The notes under the pieces: model-generated
The model's input: the letters and a program-made list of their open reading frames with translations, nothing else
Database searches by the model: none
Told to the model about the DNA's origin: nothing
Shown: positions 1 to 8,515 of the stretch, one piece after another
Numbering within the stretch: position 1 is the stretch's first letter
Layout of the letters: each line of letters opens with the position of its first letter
Assembly: GCA_017434775.1 (NCBI GenBank)
Contig: JAFSGG010000037.1
Coordinates: 1-64,000, forward strand
Length of the DNA: 64,000 nt
Source: Clostridia bacterium
Lineage (GTDB): Bacteria; Bacillota; Clostridia; Christensenellales; Aristaeellaceae
Direction: 5' to 3'
Position numbers and translations under genes: made by a program

Positions 1-1925
1 GCCCGCAGAGAAATGCAGCAAAGGTCCGTTTTCCCCAGCATGAATTTATCCACCGCCGCTTCTTTCTGGGCAGCGGTTTCCCGGCCGGTAATGAAAACAG
101 GCCTTTCCATCTTCAGTTCTTTTTTGTATATATCCATCACCCCGTGATGATGGGCAAAAAGCAATACCTTTTCACCGCTTGCCAGCAACGCTTTCACAAA
201 CTGGCACACATAGGGGGCTTTGGCAAGGCCGGTGGCCTGCCGGGCTTCCTGGGAAATCTGATCTTCCAGCAGGGCTCTTTGGGAAGCTGTGAGCTGCTGA
301 TCTTTCTGCCAGCGGTACAGCTTCTCCCAGATGGGGGCCATCAGGTGCTGGTACACGCTGTCGTCTGCATCAATCTGCTGCACCAGCCGCCTTTTTTCCG
401 GCAGTTCCGGCAGCACTTCTTCCTTGGTGCGCCGCAGCATCAGCCCTTCCTTGCGCAGGTATTCGCCCAACAGCTGGGGTTTTTGCACAATGCGGTTGCC
501 GTAACCCATGCACCATTCCCGGGAAAAGCTTTCCCAGTCCCCCAGAAAATGATAATCAATCACATTGACCACATTCCATATTTCGCCGCCGTAATTGTAA
601 ATGGGTGTGCCGGAAAGGCCCATTACCCTTTCGCAGCTTTCGGACAGCAAACTGGCTGCGGAATACTTTTCGCTTCCCGCTCTTCTCAGTTCCTGCACTT
701 CATCAAAGATCACCGTATGGAAATGCATGGGCGGCAGCGCTTCCTTCCACCCCCGCAAAAGCAGATAATGGAGAATGTACACGTCTGCATCCGGAAGCGA
801 ATAAGGCGTCAGTCCTTTGATCACATGCACCTTCGGCTCCCTTCCCTCAATACGCAGAAAACGCAACGTTTCCGCCAGCCAGTTCCTCGTCAGATGGGCA
901 GGCGGCACAATCAGGATGGGGAAAATGCCTTCTTCTGCCGCACAGGCCAATGCCTGCACCGTTTTGCCAAGACCCATTTCATCCGCCAATAAAGCCCTTT
1001 CCGTCAGTTTCAGCCAGGAAAGGCCGCTGAGCTGAAAAGGCCGCAGCGTGCCGTTAAACTTCGCCGGGGTCAATTGGGCCGCCGGTGCCGCACGCCTTGC
1101 TTTTTCCAGATTTTTATAATAATTCCGGGCAGACGAAAGTGCGTCGTTCCATCTTGTTTTATCTTTCTCCGCAATCTCCAGAGGATAGCGGATCATCAGC
1201 CAGTTCACATCCCCCACAATTCGCTTGTGCGCCGTAAACCGGGCTTCTCCGCGCCTGCCGCCGTCGCTGCCGGGAAAGAGCCGTTTGGCAAGCTCTGTTA
1301 CGCCGGGATCTCCTTTGATCACCCAGCATTTGCGCCGCGCATTATACGAAAGAGTACCGTATGTTTTTCGCCCGTCCCGATTGGAACGCAGAAAAGAAGG
1401 AATTTCTTCTTCCTGCAGTGATTGCAGGATATAATCTTCCACTGCAAAAGGCTGTTCCTCTTTTTGCGGAACCGGCATATCATTTTCGGCAATGCTTTCC
1501 GTTTCAGCCGTCACACGATTTCCAGTCGTGCGCCGTACGTCCGCTTTTTCTTCCATTTCTCCCATATCATCCGCAATGCCCCACAGTTTATGCAGGGAAA
1601 GGGTATATACCGGAACGCCTGCAATCTGCATGGGAACAGATGCGCTTTTTTCGCTGACCAGGATCAAAACGCGTATTTTTCCGGTGACAGCATAGCGTTC
1701 CAGCTGCTTTGTCACCGTCTTTTTGTCCGGTCGTCCCCGCTTTACTTCAAGGCCGATATCGCCGCACAGAAAATCAATGCGGCAGCGGATGCCCAGCTTT
1801 GCTTCGTGGACAAAATCAATATCCGCTTTCTGCAAAGCATCGGCAATCAGCCCGTGCAGATCATATTCGTCTTTTGGCAGGGGCGCACGGATGCATCGGA
1901 GCGCCTGCATCACCACATCTGGCAT
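1..1925 (-). CDS. SNF2-family DEAD/DEAH-like helicase with N-terminal PD-(D/E)XK-like domain (3' end cut by window)
   Basis: Open from an ATG at 1925 to the left edge, about 641 residues. GGGGAGGGG lies just upstream of the start. Residues 1-115 resemble a PD-(D/E)XK nuclease fold: D51 in IDFL, then E60 and K62 in LEVKRG. A charged linker (about 116-290) follows, then the SNF2 ATPase core: FQLSGLSWL at 297, Walker A DEMGLGKT at 315-322, Walker B variant DEVQ at 408-411 and a GLSGTPI motif III. The start of the second RecA lobe is visible before the edge. SNF2 proteins are dsDNA translocases. The layout recalls SMARCAL1/HepA-like or defence-linked enzymes, but no partner gene is in view. The linker contains a tRNA-Ser-like stretch (see findings). 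The helicase call is firm, the nuclease domain probable. Confidence 0.85.
   Translation of the reverse strand, partial: MPDVVMQALRCIRAPLPKDEYDLHGLIADALQKADIDFVHEAKLGIRCRIDFLCGDIGLEVKRGRPDKKTVTKQLERYAVTGKIRVLILVSEKSASVPMQIAGVPVYTLSLHKLWGIADDMGEMEEKADVRRTTGNRVTAETESIAENDMPVPQKEEQPFAVEDYILQSLQEEEIPSFLRSNRDGRKTYGTLSYNARRKCWVIKGDPGVTELAKRLFPGSDGGRRGEARFTAHKRIVGDVNWLMIRYPLEIAEKDKTRWNDALSSARNYYKNLEKARRAAPAAQLTPAKFNGTLRPFQLSGLSWLKLTERALLADEMGLGKTVQALACAAEEGIFPILIVPPAHLTRNWLAETLRFLRIEGREPKVHVIKGLTPYSLPDADVYILHYLLLRGWKEALPPMHFHTVIFDEVQELRRAGSEKYSAASLLSESCERVMGLSGTPIYNYGGEIWNVVNVIDYHFLGDWESFSREWCMGYGNRIVQKPQLLGEYLRKEGLMLRRTKEEVLPELPEKRRLVQQIDADDSVYQHLMAPIWEKLYRWQKDQQLTASQRALLEDQISQEARQATGLAKAPYVCQFVKALLASGEKVLLFAHHHGVMDIYKKELKMERPVFITGRETAAQKEAAVDKFMLGKTDLCCISLR
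1508..1534. repeat. tRNA-Ser(GGA) anticodon-arm-like sequence inside the SNF2 gene
   Basis: Bases 1513-1534 are identical over 22 bases to 26878-26899 in the tRNA-Ser gene. The match extends to 26 of 27 positions from 1508. Both copies have the same orientation. Here the stretch is read in frame as residues 131-140 of the helicase linker. Origin unknown. Confidence 0.8.
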
Positions 1926-1998
1926 CCTTTTCCCCTCCCCGTCACTTTATCTTGTGTTCTATTATAACTTCTTTTTGCTTTTGTTACAAGAAAAACCT

Positions 1999-2026
1999 TT
2001 TGCTTTTCCGGCGAATGTGTTATACT
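1999..2026 (+). promoter_or_regulatory. Putative sigma-A promoter of polA
   Basis: Extended -10 TGTTATACT (TATACT at 2021-2026) with a weak -35 TTTGCT at 1999-2004, spacer 16. It sits 20 bases before the polA start. Confidence 0.5.
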
Positions 2027-2045
2027 GTAGAGTGAGGTGATTTAT

Positions 2046-4583
2046 GTGCAGGAAACTTTCCTGGCCGTTGACGGTAACAGCCTGATGCATCGTGCTTTTC
2101 ACGCCCTGCCCCTGATGGACGTGAACGGAACCTACACCAATGCGGTGCATGGTTTTTTGTCCATGCTGCTCAAAGCCCATCAGGAACTGAATCCCCGCTA
2201 TATTGCCGTGGCCTTTGATACCAAAGTGCCCACTTTCCGCCATACCGCTTATGCCGATTATAAGGCCGGCCGGAAAGCCATGGCGGATGAACTGCGCTCC
2301 CAGTTCCCCATCATCAAGGAAATCCTTTCCGCCATGCAGCTGGGCGTCATCGCCGTGGATGGTTATGAGGCCGACGACGTGCTGGGCACCCTTTCGAAAA
2401 AGTGCCAGGAAAAGGGACTGGATTGCGTGCTCCTCACCGGCGACCGAGATGCCCTGCAGCTCATCGGCAACGGCACCAAAGTACTCTTTACCCGCAAAGG
2501 CATCACCGAAAGCACTCTTTTTGATGCTGCCGGTGTGAAAGAATATTTCGGCGTCACGCCTGAACAGGTGACGGACCTCAAAGGCCTCATGGGCGACGCC
2601 AGCGATCATATTCCCGGTATTCCGGGCGTGGGCGAAAAAACGGCGCTGAAACTGCTCAATGAATATCATACCCTGGAAAACGTGCTGGCCCATGCCGATG
2701 AAATCAAAGGTAAGCTGGGCGAAAAAGTACGGGACCATCGCGATATGGCCGTTTTCTCCAAGGATCTGGCCACCATCCGCCCCACGGCGCCTTTTGCTTT
2801 TGATCTGGATCATTTTGAAGCAAGCCGCATGGGCGCCGCCCTGCCGGTGCTGCGCAAATATCAGCTGAACGGCATTGCCAGCCGGCTGGAAAAATCGTTT
2901 GCCCTTCCGGAAGAAACGGTTCAGGAAGAATCCTCTGCCGCTTTCACCAAAGATACCCTTGCTTCTCCTGCCGCTATTGCTGCGCTGATTGAAAAAATAC
3001 AAGATAAGCCCTGCGCCATCCATGCCGCGCCCACCCACCTGACGGTGGCCTGCGACGGCGTTTGCTATGAAATTCTGCTGGCATACGATATGCTTTCCGA
3101 TGGTATGAGCCTGGAGGAAGCCTGGGAAGCCCTGCGGCCCCTGATGTCAAAAAAGCTCTATGTGCATGACGGCAAGCGCCTGTGGCATGCCCTGAAAGAG
3201 ATGAACCTGCCCCTGCCTCCGTATGCCTGGGATACCATGCTGGCAGCCTACCTCATCAACCCCCAGGAAAAATCCTACGCACTCCACACTTTTGCCCAGG
3301 ATGATGCATCCGGCGTTCTTTCCCTTGCCATGCAGCAGAAAAAACAGCTGCAGGAAATGGGCATGCTGCCGCTGCTTGAAAACCTGGAAATGCCCCTGAT
3401 GGAAGTGCTCTTCTCCATGGAGACCGAAGGCTTCCGGGTAGACACACAAGTGCTGGAGGAACTGGGCCGGGAATTTACAGAACAGACCGAAGTTTTAAAA
3501 AACAAAGTATACGCCCTCACCGGCGTCACCGGTTTCAATCTGAACAGCACCCAGCAGCTGGGCAAAGTATTGTTTGAAACCCTGGGCCTCCCTGCCGGAA
3601 AGAAAACCAAATCCGGCTATTCCACGGATGCGGAAACATTGGAAAACCTCAGGGACAAGCATCCCTGCATTGATGCCATTCTGAAATACCGTCAGGTGGT
3701 AAAACTGAACAGCACCTATATTGACGCTTTATTGCGCAAAACGGATCAAAACAGCCGGATTCATTCCTCTTTTGATCAAACCGGCACCGCCACCGGCCGC
3801 ATTTCTTCCAGCGAGCCCAATCTGCAGAATATTCCGGTGCGCACCCCAATGGGCCGTGAAATCCGCCGGGCCTTTGTGGCAAAGCCCGGTCATGTGCTCA
3901 TCGACGCCGACTATTCCCAGATCGAACTACGGGTACTGGCCCACTTTTCCGGCGATCATGCCATGGTGGATGCTTTCCAAAAAGCCCAGGATATCCACAC
4001 CCGCACGGCTGCCGAAGTCTTCGAAGTGCCCATGGATCAGGTAACGCCTTCCATGCGCAGCGATGCCAAGGCAGTAAACTTCGGTCTGGTTTATGGCATC
4101 AGCGACTTTGGTCTCAGCCGGAATATCGGCATTTCCCGGAAGGAAGCCGCCGCTTTCATCGAACGCTATTTTGCCCGGTATCCCGGCATCAAGCATTTTA
4201 TGGACGAAGCCGTGCGGCTTGGCTATGAAAACGGCTATTCCGCCACCATGATGGGCCGGCGCCGCAATCTGCCCGAGCTCAAATCCTCCAATGCCAATAT
4301 GCGCAATTTCGGCGAGCGCGCCGCCATGAATACCCCGGTGCAGGGCACCGCTGCCGATATCATTAAAATGGCCATGGTAAAGGTCTATAACGCCCTGAAA
4401 GAAGGCGGCTATGCAGCCCGGCTCATTTTGCAGGTGCATGACGAACTGATCATCGAAGCACCGGAAAACGAAACAGAAGCCGTCAGCCGTCTTTTGCAGG
4501 AAAGCATGGAACAGGTCACTTCCCTTTCCGTGCCGCTGGTTGCGGAAGTAAAATCCGGTGAAAGCTGGTATCAAACCAAATGA
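2046..4583 (+). CDS. polA: DNA polymerase I
   Basis: Repair and Okazaki-fragment-processing polymerase of 845 residues. The N-terminal 5'-nuclease domain (about 1-290) has AVDGNSLMHRAF, EADDVLG and GIPGVGEKTA. The central 3'-5' exonuclease-like domain lacks the acidic DxE pair and keeps only a degenerate WDTMLAAYL. The polymerase domain has motif A DYSQIELRVLAH, motif B around RSDAKAVNFGLVYG and motif C QVHDEL. Loss of proofreading is usual in Bacillus-type PolA. The start chosen is GTG 2046, about six bases after AGTGAGGTGA; an in-frame GTG at 2037 lies inside that ribosome site. The stop overlaps coaE by four bases, so the pair is translationally coupled. Confidence 0.97.
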   Translation: MQETFLAVDGNSLMHRAFHALPLMDVNGTYTNAVHGFLSMLLKAHQELNPRYIAVAFDTKVPTFRHTAYADYKAGRKAMADELRSQFPIIKEILSAMQLGVIAVDGYEADDVLGTLSKKCQEKGLDCVLLTGDRDALQLIGNGTKVLFTRKGITESTLFDAAGVKEYFGVTPEQVTDLKGLMGDASDHIPGIPGVGEKTALKLLNEYHTLENVLAHADEIKGKLGEKVRDHRDMAVFSKDLATIRPTAPFAFDLDHFEASRMGAALPVLRKYQLNGIASRLEKSFALPEETVQEESSAAFTKDTLASPAAIAALIEKIQDKPCAIHAAPTHLTVACDGVCYEILLAYDMLSDGMSLEEAWEALRPLMSKKLYVHDGKRLWHALKEMNLPLPPYAWDTMLAAYLINPQEKSYALHTFAQDDASGVLSLAMQQKKQLQEMGMLPLLENLEMPLMEVLFSMETEGFRVDTQVLEELGREFTEQTEVLKNKVYALTGVTGFNLNSTQQLGKVLFETLGLPAGKKTKSGYSTDAETLENLRDKHPCIDAILKYRQVVKLNSTYIDALLRKTDQNSRIHSSFDQTGTATGRISSSEPNLQNIPVRTPMGREIRRAFVAKPGHVLIDADYSQIELRVLAHFSGDHAMVDAFQKAQDIHTRTAAEVFEVPMDQVTPSMRSDAKAVNFGLVYGISDFGLSRNIGISRKEAAAFIERYFARYPGIKHFMDEAVRLGYENGYSATMMGRRRNLPELKSSNANMRNFGERAAMNTPVQGTAADIIKMAMVKVYNALKEGGYAARLILQVHDELIIEAPENETEAVSRLLQESMEQVTSLSVPLVAEVKSGESWYQTK

Positions 4584-5176
4584 GCTTTTATGTGATTGGC
4601 CTGACAGGCGGCATTGCCTGCGGCAAAACCAACCTCACCGATGCCCTGCGTTCCATCGGCGTGCCGGTGGTAGATGCGGACGAAGTTTCTCGTGCCGTTA
4701 CAGCCAAGGGAGGCGCAGCCCTTCCGGCCATCCGGAAAGCATTTGGGGATAAGGTATTTGACGGCGAAGCGCTGAACCGTCAGGCGCTGGCCGCCCTTAT
4801 CTTTGCCGATGATGAAAAGCGCGCTTTGCTCAATGCCATCACCCATCCCATTATCCTTTCCGAATGCAAACGAATGCTGGATGCAATCCCCGGTCCGGCC
4901 GTTTATTCCGTGCCGCTGCTGTTTGAATGCGGGCTGGAAAAGGAATGCAATGAAGTATGGTGCGCCTATATCCCTCAGAAGGAGCAAATCAGACGTCTTC
5001 GGGAAAGAGACGGCATCACCCATAAAAAAGCGCTGGAAAAAATCCGTTCCCAGATGCCCACGCTGCAAAAAGCCCGTTTATCCCAACGTATCATCCGCAC
5101 CGACGGCTCCAAAGAAGAAAGCGCTGCGCTGGTTATTTCCCTCTGGCAGAAAACCATGCAGCGAATCCAACCATAA
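4580..5176 (+). CDS. coaE: Dephospho-CoA kinase
   Basis: Last step of coenzyme A synthesis: ATP-dependent phosphorylation of the ribose 3'-hydroxyl of dephospho-CoA. It is 198 residues, the usual size. The N-terminal P-loop is GLTGGIACGKT, followed by VVDADEVSR (substrate-binding Asp) and the CoaE-typical ITHPII segment. ATGA overlap with polA; polA-coaE adjacency is common in Firmicutes. Confidence 0.96.
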   Translation: MSFYVIGLTGGIACGKTNLTDALRSIGVPVVDADEVSRAVTAKGGAALPAIRKAFGDKVFDGEALNRQALAALIFADDEKRALLNAITHPIILSECKRMLDAIPGPAVYSVPLLFECGLEKECNEVWCAYIPQKEQIRRLRERDGITHKKALEKIRSQMPTLQKARLSQRIIRTDGSKEESAALVISLWQKTMQRIQP

Positions 5177-5187
5177 GGAGATACATT

Positions 5188-5991
5188 TTGAACACATTTC
5201 CGCCTCCCCCTGAAATGCGTCCCGGCGGTTATCAGAACCTGCCGCCCCGGAATCCCCGTTCCGGACGCACACAACAGGAAAAAACAAAAAAGGCTACGCA
5301 TGCAGCCAAAGGCAATAGCCATGGCGTGCATACTTCAAATGGCCTGACCGCCCTGTTCCCCAGACCCCAGTTAATATGCCTGGGCGTCCTTGCTGCCCTT
5401 TTCGCCATTGCCCTGCTCTTTTTTCTGGTTTATGAAGGCCAGTGCAGCGCCATTGCCGTCCGGCATAAATATCTGCTGAATGAACGTGCCGCCCGGGAAA
5501 GAGCATATCAGCAAAATGTGGCCAGCCACAAAACGGACTACCGCGATCTGGTTGAATATTACGCTGCGGTCAACCAGATCGATCCTGCCTTTGTTGCCGC
5601 CATCATCAAACGGGAAAGCGATTATGATCCCCGTGCCGTTTCCCGGGTCGGCGCCCGAGGCCTGATGCAGATTATGCCCGATACCGGCGAATGGCTGGCA
5701 GGCAAAGTGGATGCATATGATTACAGCCCGGATATGCTCTTTGATCCCGAAACAAATATCAAAATGGGCTGCTGGTATCTGGGCTACCTCAGCCGCAAAT
5801 TCGGCGGCGATCCCATTACCATCGCCTGTGCCTATCATGCCGGTCAGGGCAATGTGGAAGACCATTGGCTGCCCAAATACGCCGCCAACGGCAAAACCCT
5901 CACCCTGGACGAGATTCCCATGGACGATACCAAATACTACGCACGAAAGGTGTTGGAAGCCTATGCGATCTATCAGCAGCATCACTATTAA
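5188..5991 (+). CDS. Membrane-anchored lytic transglycosylase (SLT domain)
   Basis: Cleaves the MurNAc-GlcNAc bond of peptidoglycan outside the membrane. It is 267 residues, read from TTG 5188 behind AAGGAG. A basic, proline-rich cytoplasmic segment (about 1-52) precedes one transmembrane helix (about 58-80). The SLT domain follows, with the catalytic Glu in IIKRESDYDP and the family motifs GARGLMQIMP and CAYHAGQGNV. The architecture resembles Slt/YjbJ-type enzymes. The next gene starts inside its last codons, so the two are co-transcribed. Confidence 0.92.
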   Translation: MNTFPPPPEMRPGGYQNLPPRNPRSGRTQQEKTKKATHAAKGNSHGVHTSNGLTALFPRPQLICLGVLAALFAIALLFFLVYEGQCSAIAVRHKYLLNERAARERAYQQNVASHKTDYRDLVEYYAAVNQIDPAFVAAIIKRESDYDPRAVSRVGARGLMQIMPDTGEWLAGKVDAYDYSPDMLFDPETNIKMGCWYLGYLSRKFGGDPITIACAYHAGQGNVEDHWLPKYAANGKTLTLDEIPMDDTKYYARKVLEAYAIYQQHHY

Positions 5992-7507
5992 ATGCCTGGC
6001 CTTCCTTCTTGGTCTGAGCCTTTTCTTTGGCATCACGCCTGTTTTTGCCGCAGATAATGAACTGAATCTGTGCATGGTATCCACCCAGACCAAATGGCTC
6101 AATCCCCTGCAGGCGGAAGAAAGAGAATTTCAATCCCTGACAGCGCTGATCTACGAAGGCCTCTATACCCTGGATGATGATTATAAACCGCAGAAGAACC
6201 TGGTGGAGCGCTGCGATATTGACGGCAACCGCTGGCTCATCACCCTGCGCACCGACGTATATTTCCACGACGGTACACCCCTGACGGCCTATGACGTGGA
6301 AGCCACCATCAACGAAATTTTGCGGCTGGCTGCGGAAAATCAGGGCCAGTATGCCCAGCTGAAATACATCATCAAATCCGTCAGTGTCAACAGTTCCAAT
6401 TCCCTGCTGATCACGGTAAACCGCCCCTACTATGGCACATACTACGCGCTTACCTTCCCTATTCTGCCGGCTTCCCAGATCCAGGTGCAAAACCCCGTGG
6501 GCACCGGCCCCTATAAAGTGGATTCTTTCGTAGCAGGCAATCACCTGCACCTTTCCGCCAATCCTTACTGGCGCGAAAAGGAACCGGCCATCCGGTACAT
6601 CAGCGTCAGTTTCAAGGAAAAAAACAACCAGCTGCTGGAAGAATATGAATTTAACCGGGTGGATGCCGCTATCACCCGTTCCGCTTCCGCCGGCCAGTAT
6701 CAAACCGGTGTGACCAACCTGAACATTCCTTACCGCACCAACCAGTTGGAAGTGCTGCTAATGAACAACCGTAAGGGACCCACCAGTGATGAGCGCGTCC
6801 GCACGGCTATTCGCTATGCACTGGACGTTGATGCCATCGCCAATCACTGCTATGCGGGCACCGCCATCCGCACCGATACCCCGCTGCCCTACGGCACCTG
6901 GATGTACAGCATGAATGACAGCTATTATGAATACAATCCCGATAAAGCAAAAGCCCTGCTGGCAGAAGCAGGCTGGGAAGACCTGGATGGCGACGGCTTC
7001 CTGGACAAATATGAAGACAACGAAAAAGTCACCCTTCATCTGCGCCTGCTTGTGTATGAAGAACAATCCAACGCCGTGCGCATTCCTGCCGCAAACATGA
7101 TCAAAACCATGCTGGAACGGGTGGGCATCAAGGTAACCGTCAGCAGCATTTCCTTCGGCGAAGCCCAGGAAAAACTGAAAGTCAGCAATTTCTCCCTTTG
7201 TCTGGCCGCATATCAGATGGATGTGGTGCCGGACCCCGGTTTCCTTTTGATGAGCTCCAACACCGGTAATTTCGGCCTGTACAAGTCATCCAACATGGAT
7301 AACCTGTTCAAAAAACTGCGCACCACCATGGATCCGGCCGAATACCAAAACCTCCTGTGGCAGATTCAGGATCAGTTTGGCCAGGATTGCCCCTTCATCT
7401 GCTTGTATTACCGCGCTGGCGCCCTGCTGACCCGCAAGGTATTCACCAACGCCCGGGATATCCGTGAACCGGAAATCCTTCGCGGCATTGAAGACATTGT
7501 CAACTAA
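5963..7507 (+). CDS. Secreted peptide-type ABC substrate-binding protein (SBP family 5)
   Basis: About 514 residues. ATG 5963 lies 29 bases inside the transglycosylase gene; GGAAG sits just upstream. The N-terminus is a Sec signal peptide ending PVFA|AD, with no lipobox cysteine, so it is not predicted to be a lipoprotein. The mature part shows the DppA/OppA-like fold: ALIYEGLYTLDDDYKP, YFHDGTPLTAYDVEATI, a GTGPYKV motif and a long C-terminal lobe. The family binds oligopeptides or similar solutes. No permease or ATPase genes are nearby. The overlap with a murein hydrolase suggests, as inference only, a role in muropeptide capture. Confidence 0.88.
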   Translation: MRSISSITIKCLAFLLGLSLFFGITPVFAADNELNLCMVSTQTKWLNPLQAEEREFQSLTALIYEGLYTLDDDYKPQKNLVERCDIDGNRWLITLRTDVYFHDGTPLTAYDVEATINEILRLAAENQGQYAQLKYIIKSVSVNSSNSLLITVNRPYYGTYYALTFPILPASQIQVQNPVGTGPYKVDSFVAGNHLHLSANPYWREKEPAIRYISVSFKEKNNQLLEEYEFNRVDAAITRSASAGQYQTGVTNLNIPYRTNQLEVLLMNNRKGPTSDERVRTAIRYALDVDAIANHCYAGTAIRTDTPLPYGTWMYSMNDSYYEYNPDKAKALLAEAGWEDLDGDGFLDKYEDNEKVTLHLRLLVYEEQSNAVRIPAANMIKTMLERVGIKVTVSSISFGEAQEKLKVSNFSLCLAAYQMDVVPDPGFLLMSSNTGNFGLYKSSNMDNLFKKLRTTMDPAEYQNLLWQIQDQFGQDCPFICLYYRAGALLTRKVFTNARDIREPEILRGIEDIVN

Positions 7508-7552
7508 CCTCCCCCGGCTGCATAGAATGTGGCGAAGGGAGGAATGGATGAT

Positions 7553-7807
7553 TTGAGTCTTTCGGAACTCCGCGCCAAAGATGTGGTAAACACCCTGGAC
7601 GGAAAACGCCTGGGCAAAGTAATGGATATTGAATTCAACGCCTGCACCGGCCAGGTGGAAGCACTGGTAATCCCCGGCGAATTCCGCATCAGCGATGTGA
7701 TCAAGGGAGAAAAGACGGGCATTGTCATTCCCTGGTGCAACATCTGCAAAATCGGTGAAAATGTGATTCTGGTGCAGGTCGATACAGAAAACACCCCGGA
7801 AACATAA
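7553..7807 (+). CDS. YlmC/YmxH-family sporulation protein (PRC-barrel)
   Basis: A small protein of 84 residues if read from TTG 7553. GGGAGG ends at 7542, too close to ATG 7544 but acceptable for the TTG. SLSELRAKDVVNTLDGKRLGKVMDIEF is the PRC-barrel pattern of the YlmC/YmxH family of sporulating Firmicutes, whose molecular role is unclear. An in-frame GTG at 7529 is less likely. It follows the SBP gene by about 45 bases. Confidence 0.85.
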   Translation: MSLSELRAKDVVNTLDGKRLGKVMDIEFNACTGQVEALVIPGEFRISDVIKGEKTGIVIPWCNICKIGENVILVQVDTENTPET

Positions 7808-7815
7808 GAAAAAAC

Positions 7816-7844
7816 TGGACAAAACCAGAATTTCACGCTATAAT
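7816..7844 (+). promoter_or_regulatory. Sigma-A promoter of nrdR
   Basis: -35 TGGACA at 7816-7821 and -10 TATAAT at 7839-7844, spacer 17. It lies 37 bases before the nrdR start. Confidence 0.75.
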
Positions 7845-7881
7845 TTTTCTCAAGAAACACAAGCGAAGGAAGGTACATTTC

Positions 7882-8343
7882 ATGAAATGCCAGTTCTGCA
7901 ATTGCGCCGACAGCCGTGTTGTCGATTCCCGCCCCACCGATGACGGCAATTCCATCCGCCGCCGTCGCGAATGCATCAATTGCGGCCGCCGCTTCACCAC
8001 TTATGAAAAGGTGGAAGTACAGCAGCTGCTGGTGATCAAAAAAGATAACAGCCGGGAGCTTTTTGATGCCCAGAAACTGCGCAACGGCATCATTGCCGCC
8101 TGCCATAAGCGGCCCGTTTCCGCTGCCGATATTGAAAATATCGTCAACTCCATCGAACAGCTGGCTTACAATAACCTGCAGGCTGAAATCACCACCCGCC
8201 AGATTGGCGAAATGGTGATGGAAGCCCTCTGCAAACTGGATCAGGTGGCTTACATCCGCTTCGCTTCTGTGTACCGTTCCTTCACGGACGTACCCACCTT
8301 TATGCGCGAACTTAAATCCCTGGTACAGGACAGAGATAAATAA
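7882..8343 (+). CDS. nrdR: Transcriptional repressor NrdR
   Basis: Zinc-ribbon/ATP-cone repressor of ribonucleotide reductase genes that senses dATP/ATP. It is 153 residues, the typical length. Zinc ligands are C3, C6, C31 and C34, with the family motif RRRRECINCGRRFTTYE around them. The ATP-cone domain spans about 45-140. It has its own promoter and is closed by a terminator, so it forms a single-gene unit. Confidence 0.97.
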   Translation: MKCQFCNCADSRVVDSRPTDDGNSIRRRRECINCGRRFTTYEKVEVQQLLVIKKDNSRELFDAQKLRNGIIAACHKRPVSAADIENIVNSIEQLAYNNLQAEITTRQIGEMVMEALCKLDQVAYIRFASVYRSFTDVPTFMRELKSLVQDRDK

Positions 8344-8355
8344 GATTTAATCATT

Positions 8356-8383
8356 GCAAAACCGGTCATTCGCCGGTTTTTTT
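8356..8383 (+). terminator. Rho-independent terminator of nrdR
   Basis: Stem AAACCGG/CCGGTTT with a TCATTCG loop, followed by a T tract. Confidence 0.85.
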
Positions 8384-8437
8384 CATTATGATGGGAGATA
8401 ATGATGAAAAATGGGGCTTTCATTGCCTTTTTTTGCA

Positions 8438-8466
8438 TGGACGGCTCTTGACCCTTGTGCTATAAT
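8438..8466 (+). promoter_or_regulatory. Extended -10 promoter of the first glycogen phosphorylase gene
   Basis: TGCTATAAT (TATAAT at 8461-8466) with a poor -35 TGGACG at 8438-8443, spacer 17. The TTGACC at 8448 is only 7 bases from the -10 and cannot be its partner. Confidence 0.65.
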
Positions 8467-8515
8467 ACCACATTGAGTCAGACTGTTTTGGGCTCAAAAA
8501 GAACGGAGGTCAATT

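Noticed and set aside
1962..3038. Long open frame opposite polA
   Set aside because: Antisense shadow of a well-conserved gene in a GC-biased frame. No ribosome site and no family resemblance.
8448..8466. TTGACC plus TATAAT as a paired promoter before the first phosphorylase gene
   Set aside because: The spacer is only seven bases, so these cannot be partner elements. The extended -10 reading is preferred.
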